Of a DNA stretch of 5,984 bases, positions 1 through 4,548 are shown piece after piece. The stretch lies in the NCBI GenBank assembly GCA_001798455.1, contig MGSI01000119.1:1-5984 (forward strand). The letters are read 5' to 3'. Below the pieces are notes generated by a model. The model did no database searches, was not told the DNA's origin, and saw only the letters and a program-made list of their open reading frames with translations. A program made the position numbers and the translations under genes. Origin of the DNA: Deltaproteobacteria bacterium RIFCSPLOWO2_02_FULL_57_26. GTDB lineage: Bacteria > Desulfobacterota > Binatia > UBA9968. The number at the start of each line of letters is the position of its first letter. The stretch's first letter is position 1.

Positions 1-1
1 C

Positions 2-184
2 ACAGGCCAAGAGATCACGGATCAACTTATCGAAGAAGCCGCCGAAGTGGCTGCCAAAGAGGCCAGCCCGATCTCGGACATCCGCGGCGGCGCGGAGTAC
101 CGTCTGGACATGATTCGGGTGCTCTGCCGGCGGGCAGCTCGCGCAGCGCTAGCTAGAGCCCAGGGCAAACAGGTGGAGGTTTGA
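2..184 (+). CDS. coxM: FAD-binding (medium) subunit of CO dehydrogenase/xanthine dehydrogenase-type molybdenum hydroxylase, C-terminal fragment
   Basis: Only the last 60 residues are in the window; the gene starts upstream and ends with TGA at 182-184. The visible part is the C-terminal domain of the CoxM/CutM flavoprotein family. Its signature is SPISDIRGGAEYR (about bases 65-106), matching the family's typical 'DIRGSAEYR' stretch, followed by an Arg/Ala-rich helix (VLCRRAARAALARA) where these subunits end. In the family, this subunit binds FAD and passes electrons from the [2Fe-2S] subunit to the respiratory chain or another acceptor. The next gene encodes that iron-sulfur partner and starts one base after this stop, so the two are surely cotranscribed and probably translationally coupled. 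The FAD-binding motifs lie outside the window. The substrate (CO, an aromatic, a purine or an aldehyde) cannot be read from this fragment. Confidence 0.86.
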   Translation, partial: TGQEITDQLIEEAAEVAAKEASPISDIRGGAEYRLDMIRVLCRRAARAALARAQGKQVEV

Positions 185-185
185 C

Positions 186-650
186 ATGAAGATTCCGGTG
201 AGGCTCAAAGTCAACGGGGAAATCTACGACGTTGTGATTGCTCCCTATCGGACGCTTGTCGACGTGCTGCGAGAAGAGATCCGGCTCATAGGCACGAAGA
301 AGGGATGCGATGTGGGCGACTGCGGCGCGTGCACGGTCTTGCTCGACGGCAAGCCGGTAAATGCCTGTCTCATCCTGGCTGCTACTGTCCAAGACGTGGA
401 GATCTTGACGGTCGAGGGGCTGGCTGCAAACGGTAAGCTTCATCCCCTTCAAGAAGCCTTCATCAAGGAAGGCGCTGTTCAGTGCGGATTTTGCGTCCCC
501 GGAATTCTGATGTCGCTCAAAGCCCTGCTGGACACTAACCCGACACCGACGCTGGAGGAGACGAAGTGGGCGATGGCCGGGAACCTCTGCCGCTGCACCG
601 GCTACACGAAAATGTTCAAGGCCGTAGAGAGCGCCACGCACCGCCCATAG
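186..650 (+). CDS. coxS: [2Fe-2S] (small) subunit of CO dehydrogenase/xanthine dehydrogenase-type molybdenum hydroxylase
   Basis: This 154-aa protein is full length for the CoxS/CutS/QorS family. The N-terminal plant-ferredoxin-like domain carries cluster ligands C41, C46, C49 (GCDVGDCGAC) and C61. The C-terminal four-helix domain carries C100 and C103 (QCGFCVPG) and C135 and C137 (GNLCRCTGY). All eight cysteines for two [2Fe-2S] clusters are present, so it looks functional. In this family the clusters relay electrons from the molybdopterin (large) subunit to FAD on the medium subunit, usually in the cytoplasm. The start is ATG 186, one base after the CoxM-like stop, with GGAGG at 175-179 inside the end of the upstream gene. 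The gene order here is M then S with no large-subunit gene after it. The substrate cannot be assigned from this subunit; 'coxS' is a family-level symbol, not evidence for CO oxidation. Confidence 0.95.
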   Translation: MKIPVRLKVNGEIYDVVIAPYRTLVDVLREEIRLIGTKKGCDVGDCGACTVLLDGKPVNACLILAATVQDVEILTVEGLAANGKLHPLQEAFIKEGAVQCGFCVPGILMSLKALLDTNPTPTLEETKWAMAGNLCRCTGYTKMFKAVESATHRP

Positions 651-927
651 CGTCATCGGCTCAACCAGCGGAGCAGTCTTAGAGTCGGATTCCGTCTGAC
701 ACTGGGAGTTTCGGAGGACTATACTCCCGCCGTTTCCAGGCCTCCCAGAACAGGCCCCTGCGCTGCGACGCAGTGGAGCGAACACTCTAAACAATCTGAC
801 GGGCGGCTCCTTGTATGCCACTGCCTGTTCTTTGCCCTTGACGCCCGTCCTCAATCTGCCCTATTTTTCGTGAAAATAACCTCGGCTGGGTCTCCCGATC
901 CTGTCACATCTTTGGTTTGGCATCACC

Positions 928-964
928 GCCCGGACTGGTTCTTTTCAGCCGGGCTTTCTGCTTT
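928..964 (+). terminator. Putative intrinsic terminator downstream of coxS
   Basis: The stem is GCCCGG (928-933) with CCGGGC (949-954). It continues past a single bulged A (934) with CTG (935-937) pairing CAG (946-948), around an 8-base loop GTTCTTTT. A T-rich tract, TTTCTGCTTT (955-964), follows at once. This is a plausible Rho-independent terminator for the plus strand. It sits about 280 bp after the coxS stop, so the operon transcript would carry a long 3' tail, unless the hairpin ends some other transcript. Confidence 0.5.
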
Positions 965-1050
965 GTGGAGTAGTGCCGGAAGTAGAAGAAGGAATATAAG
1001 GGCCGATGCGGGGAAGGACAACAGTATTAAAGATGAGCCAAGAGCGGACT

Positions 1051-1088
1051 TGACCCCAACTTCAACTTCTGACCCCAACTTCAACTTC
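1051..1088. repeat. Perfect tandem duplication of a 19-bp unit
   Basis: The unit TGACCCCAACTTCAACTTC occurs twice without a gap, at 1051-1069 and 1070-1088, with no mismatch. Within each unit CAACTTCAACTTC is itself an internal 6-bp repetition. Read on the other strand it begins GAAGTTGAAGTTGGGGTCA, a style of sequence I associate with the flanks of REP/IS200-like transposon remnants. That link is inference from memory. There is no coding region here to explain it. Confidence 0.85.
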
Positions 1089-1253
1089 GCGGCTTCGGAG
1101 ACGCTACGGGACTGGTCGTTGGCGAAAACTGAAGGGAACGGCCACTGTTCGCCTAAGAAGTGGCGCAGTGCATCGAGCTGAGATACACTGGTATGAAGCC
1201 CACGGGATTGGGAAAGTGAAATTTAAGATTAAGGAATTCTTGGATTAGCACAC

Positions 1254-1481
1254 ATGAAGCACCAGAAAAAGCAGTTTGCGATCTGTGTCCGGAACGAAGG
1301 GGCTGAAGATCTAGAGATCAGGAAGGTTTACCAGATTCTTCCCGATGCACGCGCCGCCAAGGATAAGTACATCAGGGTTATTGACGAATCCGGCGAGGAC
1401 TACCTCTACCCCGCAGATTATTTCGTCCTATTGACGCTTCCACGCGAGGTGGAGCGTGCCCTTACGGCTGCTACACGTTAA
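1254..1481 (+). CDS. Conserved hypothetical protein (75 aa)
   Basis: This is a small soluble protein of unknown function, with no signal peptide or membrane segment. The core reads as an alternating beta/alpha pattern. A first strand KQFAICVRN (about residues 6-14) is followed by LEIRKVYQILPDARAAKDKYIRVID (about 20-44) and the acidic/aromatic stretch ESGEDYLYPADYFVLL (about 45-60). I recognise the combination of 'RKVYQILPDxxAAK', 'IRVIDESGEDYLYPADYFV' and a following Leu-Pro as a small uncharacterised family seen in many uncultured bacteria, recalled rather than searched. No function is known to me. ATG 1254 is chosen because the family begins with a short Lys-rich leader before KQF, and an in-frame TAA lies at 1230-1232. 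The ribosome-binding site is poor: the only AAGGA (1231-1235) is 18 bases from the start. It stands alone between non-coding, repeat-bearing spacers. Confidence 0.8.
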   Translation: MKHQKKQFAICVRNEGAEDLEIRKVYQILPDARAAKDKYIRVIDESGEDYLYPADYFVLLTLPREVERALTAATR

Positions 1482-1483
1482 AA

Positions 1484-1541
1484 GGTGAGAGATTGGCTAA
1501 CCATTGGGTTGACACGGACGCGGCGGACCGCGCCTCTCACC
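1484..1541. repeat. Nested inverted repeats just after the 75-aa gene
   Basis: The outer arms GGTGAGAG (1484-1491) and CTCTCACC (1534-1541) are perfectly complementary. Inside them lie two further small hairpins: AACC (1499-1502) with GGTT (1507-1510), and CGCGG (1519-1523) with CCGCG (1528-1532) closing a CGGA loop. Together they could form a three-way junction in RNA, starting 3 bases after the stop codon of the upstream gene. No T-tract follows, so a classical terminator is unlikely. An RNA-stabilising 3' end is possible but unproven. Confidence 0.5.
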
Positions 1542-1623
1542 CATAACGTTGATATGACTTCCACTGTCAAGCGTGGGGGATTTGGGCTTCTCTTGATTTC
1601 CCTCCTTGGAATCAGTCAATAGG

Positions 1624-1647
1624 TGTCAAGCTTGACAGATTGACAGA
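1624..1647. repeat. 14-bp perfect palindrome overlapping an 8-bp tandem repeat
   Basis: TGTCAAGCTTGACA (1624-1637) is a perfect palindrome. Its right half is part of TTGACAGA, repeated in tandem at 1632-1639 and 1640-1647. The left half, TGTCAAGC, also occurs 59 bp earlier at 1565-1572. It could be a dimeric protein-binding site or a transposon-end repeat. No gene starts close by, which weakens the operator reading. Confidence 0.55.
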
Positions 1648-1659
1648 TGTGAGAGTAAA

Positions 1660-1710
1660 GGGGGACAGGTCTTGCAATCACACATTGTCGTAATGCAAGA
1701 CCCGACGCCC
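1660..1710. repeat. Long inverted repeat, REP/IS200-like (RAYT-associated) element remnant
   Basis: Arms of 17 bp (1660-1676 and 1694-1710) match at 14 of 17 positions. The inner nine pairs, GGTCTTGCA (1668-1676) and TGCAAGACC (1694-1702), are perfect around the 17-base loop ATCACACATTGTCGTAA. A G-run then GGTCTTGCA, a spacer with CACATTGT, and TGCAAGACC strongly resembles the palindromes that flank REP-associated tyrosine transposase (Y1/IS200-like) genes in uncultured bacteria. That identification is recalled, not searched. No transposase gene is present in the window, so this would be a solitary end or a non-autonomous copy. It lies downstream of two convergent genes and could also act as a transcript-end hairpin. 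Confidence 0.6.
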
Positions 1711-1732
1711 AAAACGACGACCCCCAAAACGA
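1703..1732. repeat. Tandem 15-bp repeat (14/15 identical)
   Basis: CGACGCCCAAAACGA (1703-1717) is followed directly by CGACCCCCAAAACGA (1718-1732), one mismatch apart. The first copy overlaps the right arm of the preceding inverted repeat, which suggests the element end has been duplicated or decayed by slippage. Confidence 0.65.
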
Positions 1733-1821
1733 AGCCCTGTGGACGGACTGGCCTCCGGGCCCCCTCCGTAGACGCAAAAAGAGGTGAAATCGCTAGGCCT
1801 ATCGGAACGACGCAGCCCGCA

Positions 1822-2421
1822 TCAGCCGATCACCTCGATCCAGAATCCGCCCTCGGTGGAGATTCTGGCACACGAGGAGAGCCCCGCGCTGCTGAGGAAT
1901 CTCTCGCCCTCCTCATCAGTAATTCTTGTTTTGCCGAGATCCTCGTTCAGTTGCCGGGAGAGATCGGCGATGGGTGTGATCACTTCGTTCGGGGTCAAAG
2001 GTCCGTAGCCTCCACCCACCCATCCGAACCCACCAGGGCGAAGCACCCGCTTGACCTCGCGCAGAAGTGAAGGGGTGAGATAGAAAAAAGCGCCTCTTAA
2101 TGTCACGAGGTCGAACGACCCGTCGGGCTCCAGGATCGCTTCGATAGGTGCCCTGTGAACGGCCAGCCGTGAGGCGCAGCCTTTCTCGCGAGCCCACTGC
2201 GCGGCCGATCGCAGCACGCGCTCGGATTCATCCACCACCTTGGCGTGGAAGTTCGAGTTTTTTGCGAGAAGGCTCACGGCTATCCCGCCGGCGAACGGAC
2301 CGAAATCGAGGACTTTGCCGGAGCGCACGCCTGACGCCGCCACCACATGGTCGGCCATAAAGGGATAGACGGGGAGCCACAGTGCGTTGATTTCCTCGAT
2401 GAGATCCTCGTCGCGTCTCAT
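1822..2421 (-). CDS. Class I SAM-dependent methyltransferase
   Basis: This 199-aa protein has a Rossmann-type methyltransferase fold. Motif I (SAM-binding Gly-rich loop) is VLDFGPFAGG at residues 37-46. The acidic residue at the end of strand 2, expected to hold the SAM ribose, is D64 in KVVDES. Motif IV/post-motif is SFDLVTLRGAFFYL (102-115), and the family-typical REVKRVLRPGG is at 121-131. The C-terminal part continues with GGGYGPLTPNEV, which looks lineage-specific. The methyl acceptor cannot be told from sequence. There is no signal peptide, so it is cytoplasmic. ATG at 2421 is preceded on the coding strand by GGAGAGG (complement of 2433-2439), 11 bases away and slightly long. It lies 51 bp downstream of the MFS transporter gene on the same strand, and the two are likely cotranscribed. 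The length is short but normal for a stand-alone Methyltransf_11/25-type domain. Confidence 0.9.
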   Translation of the reverse strand: MRRDEDLIEEINALWLPVYPFMADHVVAASGVRSGKVLDFGPFAGGIAVSLLAKNSNFHAKVVDESERVLRSAAQWAREKGCASRLAVHRAPIEAILEPDGSFDLVTLRGAFFYLTPSLLREVKRVLRPGGFGWVGGGYGPLTPNEVITPIADLSRQLNEDLGKTRITDEEGERFLSSAGLSSCARISTEGGFWIEVIG

Positions 2422-2472
2422 GCCTTCAATTGCCTCTCCGAGTTAAGGGACTGCTCTTTTTTCACCCAGGTC

Positions 2473-3729
2473 CTAATACGAGCGGTAGCGCCAGAGTTGA
2501 GGAATGGCCCGGTTAATGCCGATGATCATGATGAGGCAGAGGCCGCTGCCCAGCAGGAGGGCGTTCGGCGCTCCGAACAGCTGAGCGGCCGCTCCGGCGA
2601 GCAATGCCCCCAGGGCGTTGGTCGTTTGAGAGAAAACAGTTATGAGGCTCGAAGCCCTTCCGAGCATCCCATCTGGAGCGAGAAGCTGCACCACCGTGCG
2701 GCGCATGGTCACACTGATGGCGTCCGTAAAGCCCAGAACGATTACCGCCGCCGCCGCCATCCAGAACCACTTTGAGATTCCCAAAAGAGCGAGGCTCGCC
2801 GCGAAGAAGAGGGCAGCGACCACCACCGAGACGCCTTTCCGCCTGATATCCCCGGCCATAAGCAGCGCTGTCGAGCCCAGCAGGGAGCCCACCGCAGGCG
2901 CCGCATAAAGGGTCCCCAGGCCCGTTGCCCCCATGTTAAAAACGTCGCTCGCAAATATGGGTAAAATGGGACGATAGTATCCAACCACGACGACGCCGAA
3001 GTCGAGCAGGAACAGAGACAGAATGATGCGCTCCGCCCAGATAAACTCTACTCCCTCGACGATGCTCCCAAGGCTTATGCGCCGTCGCTTGCCTTCCGGC
3101 TTGCCCGAGCTACGCACCGCGAGAACGGAGAGAATGGCTGGACCGATCAGGACTGCGCACGAGAAATAGGTGACAGCCAGGCCGATGCGATCGATCAGCA
3201 CTCCCCCGATGGCCGGGCCGACGAGAAAGCTACTCTGAGTGACCATAGTGTTCAAGGTTACCGCGTTCATCAGATGCGACGAAGGCACCAGGCGCGGGAT
3301 CAGGGCGGAGCGGGCGGGCCAGCTAAAGACATCCACGAGCGAGCTTACCAGGGCAAAGAGATAGATATGCCAGACCTGGATTGTGCCTGTGATGGTCAGG
3401 AAACCTAAGGCCAAGCCGGGCACCAGGTGCAGGCAGTGCGTAACCAGGATGAGTTTCTTTCGGTCCAAAGCATCCGCCACCGCGCCGGCGAAGAGACCGA
3501 AGAGCACGAAGGGGAGAGCCTGGAAAAAGCCCGTAAGACCCAACTGGAAGGGCGAGCCCGAAAGCTCGTAAACCTGATAGAGGCTGGAGACGTTACGGAT
3601 CTGCACCGCTATTGCGGTCAGGACGCTTGACCCCCAGATCAGACTGAAATCCCGGAAGAGCAATGACGACCAGGGCCGGATCGTGCCGCGGTTGGTCTGG
3701 GTTTGGTCTATTTCTACGCGATTACGCAC
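2473..3729 (-). CDS. MFS transporter, MFS_3 (EntS-like) type
   Basis: This 418-aa polytopic inner-membrane protein has about 12 hydrophobic segments, in two halves split by a basic loop around residues 206-220 (RSSGKPEGKRRR). The motif A-like loop after TM2 is GLFAGAVADALDRKKL (78-93). NAVTLNTMVTQSSFLVGPAIGG (155-176), LPIFASDVFNMGATGLG (256-272) and the PDGMLGRASSL loop (352-362) match the MFS_3 group, which includes enterobactin exporter EntS and many predicted drug or siderophore exporters. It probably exports a small molecule by proton antiport; the substrate is unknown. The start codon is GTG (complement of CAC 3727-3729). An in-frame TAA lies directly before it, so translation cannot start further upstream, and only a weak CGGAA-like ribosome site is visible. 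It is probably the first gene of a two-gene transcript with the methyltransferase. Confidence 0.92.
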   Translation of the reverse strand: MRNRVEIDQTQTNRGTIRPWSSLLFRDFSLIWGSSVLTAIAVQIRNVSSLYQVYELSGSPFQLGLTGFFQALPFVLFGLFAGAVADALDRKKLILVTHCLHLVPGLALGFLTITGTIQVWHIYLFALVSSLVDVFSWPARSALIPRLVPSSHLMNAVTLNTMVTQSSFLVGPAIGGVLIDRIGLAVTYFSCAVLIGPAILSVLAVRSSGKPEGKRRRISLGSIVEGVEFIWAERIILSLFLLDFGVVVVGYYRPILPIFASDVFNMGATGLGTLYAAPAVGSLLGSTALLMAGDIRRKGVSVVVAALFFAASLALLGISKWFWMAAAAVIVLGFTDAISVTMRRTVVQLLAPDGMLGRASSLITVFSQTTNALGALLAGAAAQLFGAPNALLLGSGLCLIMIIGINRAIPQLWRYRSY

Positions 3730-4042
3730 TTATTCCGAGAACCGTTTTTAAGCTTGAGAGTGATTGAAATTTACGTCGTTGAAATTGCGTGAGTAGCCTG
3801 TCTGGGAAGGGTTTTTGAGCAGCAAGAAGGTTTAAAAACGATCGAACATGTATCCGTGCGTCCCTTTAAGCTTATATTATGCGCTCTCCGATCTTGCAAG
3901 GATGCGGGCATGAGGCGTATCTTAGCCCGCCTGGACCCATAGGTCAAAACTCACGCCTGATCTCTTGTAGCATGGTTGAATTCCGCCGGGGTTGCAGGGT
4001 AAATATGTTACCCATCACCGTGTCGCTTAACAGGAGGGCAAA
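3730..4042. other. 313-bp divergent intergenic region with regulatory potential
   Basis: This lies between the divergent MFS (-) and VOC (+) genes, so it should hold both promoters. It is locally AT-richer than the genes. I see TTGAAATT repeated at 3764-3771 and 3779-3786 with a 15-bp period. TTTAAGCTT occurs both near 3748 and near 3866, and TATATTAT (3873-3880) is a possible -10-like stretch, but no convincing -35 sits at the right distance on either strand. An open frame at 3879-4073 has no recognisable features and runs into the VOC gene, so I do not call it. Confidence 0.55.
3997..4013. promoter_or_regulatory. Small palindrome upstream of the VOC gene, possible operator
   Basis: GGGTAA (3997-4002) and TTACCC (4008-4013) are perfect inverted repeats around ATATG, ending 29 bp before the ATG at 4043. 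A weak -35-like TTGAAT (3976-3981) lies upstream, and the AT-rich centre of the palindrome could overlap a -10 element. A repressor-binding site or a 5' UTR hairpin are both possible; neither is shown. Confidence 0.35.
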
Positions 4043-4411
4043 ATGGCGTTCAGAGTTAATCACCTTCATCTGAAGACCCCGGACCCGAGAAAGACGGCAA
4101 AGTGGTACGTTGAGTTCGTGGGTGCCAAAGTCGTGTCGGAAACGCAGAATCCCAACGGCTACCCCACTATTCGCCTCGACCTGCACGGAGTACCCTTAAA
4201 CGTGACCGGATATATCGAAGGACAGCGCCTGGAACAGCACTACGGGTTGGAGCATGTGGCGATCGATACCGACGATTTTGCCCGAGAGGTCGAAAAGATT
4301 AAGGCCAGTGGCGTTAAGATACTGGAAGAACGGACGTTGCCCGATGGGCGTAAGGTTTGCTTTTTCGAGGGTCCTGAGGGCGTCCGACTCGAATTTCTCG
4401 AAATGAAGTAA
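4043..4411 (+). CDS. VOC superfamily (glyoxalase/bleomycin resistance/dioxygenase fold) protein
   Basis: This 122-aa protein has two beta-alpha-beta-beta-beta modules. The first opens with FRVNHLHLKTPDPRKTAKWY (residues 3-22) and the second with YGLEHVAIDTDDFAREVEKIKASG (67-90). Candidate metal ligands in the usual VOC positions are H7 (or H9), H71 and E117, the last in the C-terminal RLEFLE, preceded by the family-typical 'FFEGPEGVRLEF' turn. The fold supports metal-dependent chemistry such as glyoxalase, dioxygenase or epimerase reactions, or drug binding; the particular reaction cannot be assigned. It is a cytoplasmic protein with no signal peptide. ATG 4043 is well supported by the strong Shine-Dalgarno AGGAGGG (4032-4038) four bases upstream. 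It is a single-gene unit, divergent from the MFS gene and convergent with the TctC receptor gene. Confidence 0.9.
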   Translation: MAFRVNHLHLKTPDPRKTAKWYVEFVGAKVVSETQNPNGYPTIRLDLHGVPLNVTGYIEGQRLEQHYGLEHVAIDTDDFAREVEKIKASGVKILEERTLPDGRKVCFFEGPEGVRLEFLEMK

Positions 4412-4502
4412 AGACCGCCCGCCTGGGGCTCCACTGAAAGTCAAAACTTCGCTGCGCCCCTCACCCCGTTGGATGCGTCTCGAAGATCAAGCGTACACAA
4501 CT

Positions 4503-4519
4503 GGCCGCCATCGGTGGCC
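4503..4519. terminator. Hairpin between convergent genes, weak terminator candidate
   Basis: GGCCGCC (4503-4509) and GGTGGCC (4513-4519) pair around ATC with one G-T wobble. It lies between the VOC stop (4411, +) and the TctC stop (4549, -). No T-tract follows on either side, so a Rho-independent role is doubtful. Confidence 0.25.
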
Positions 4520-4548
4520 CCACCCTCTGAGATTCGCTCCAGATGTCT

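Larger units (their letters stand above)
651..1253. other. 603-bp intergenic region, no convincing gene
   Basis: This stretch lies between coxS and the 75-aa conserved gene. The open frames that cross it, including one at 870-1181 (+) and one running on the minus strand into coxS, have low-complexity or Arg/Ser-rich translations with no recognisable motif, and I do not call them. It does contain structure. An inverted repeat has GGGAGT at 704-709 and ACTCCC at 723-728. An 8-bp inverted repeat has GACGGGCG at 798-805 and CGCCCGTC at 842-849. There is also a terminator-like hairpin at 928-954 and a tandem 19-bp duplication at 1051-1088. It may be the remains of a mobile or repeated element, or hold an unrecognised structured RNA. 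No tRNA or known riboswitch is apparent. Confidence 0.6.
1482..1821. other. 340-bp repeat-rich intergenic region
   Basis: This lies between the convergent 75-aa gene (+) and the methyltransferase (-). I see no credible gene; open frames beginning near 1672 and 1784 start in a hairpin or in antisense sequence and have no family motifs. In order, it holds nested inverted repeats (1484-1541), a 14-bp palindrome followed by an 8-bp tandem repeat (1624-1647), a long inverted repeat resembling a transposon end (1660-1710) and a 15-bp near-perfect tandem repeat (1703-1732). Convergent gene ends are a common landing place for such elements, and the hairpins may also end transcription from both sides. 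Confidence 0.65.

Noticed and set aside
153..854. 233-codon minus-strand frame across coxS
   Set aside because: It is antisense to a complete coxS with all family residues. The part outside coxS (651-854) has no recognisable motif, and the frame is kept open by GC-rich codon bias.
870..1181. 103-codon open frame in the spacer after coxS
   Set aside because: It would use a GTG start with no ribosome site, runs through the terminator-like hairpin and the 19-bp tandem repeat, and its Ser/Arg/Thr-rich translation shows no domain.
1509..1537. TTGACA (1509-1514) as a -35 box
   Set aside because: The position 17 bp downstream is CG-rich with no -10-like sequence, and no gene starts on the plus strand after it.
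1051..1732. Repeats as a CRISPR array
   Set aside because: The repeats are adjacent duplications or inverted repeats with no regular unique spacers, and no cas gene is present.
1672..2070. 132-codon plus-strand frame over the transposon-like repeat and methyltransferase end
   Set aside because: It begins inside the hairpin and is mostly antisense to the methyltransferase, whose motifs are clear.
3879..4073. 64-codon plus-strand frame in the MFS-VOC spacer
   Set aside because: It has no ribosome site and no motif, and it overlaps the well-supported VOC start in another frame.
4425..4460. GGGGC/GCCCC inverted repeat after the VOC stop as a terminator
   Set aside because: The arms are only 5 bp around a 26-base loop and no T-tract follows; this is within chance for this base composition.
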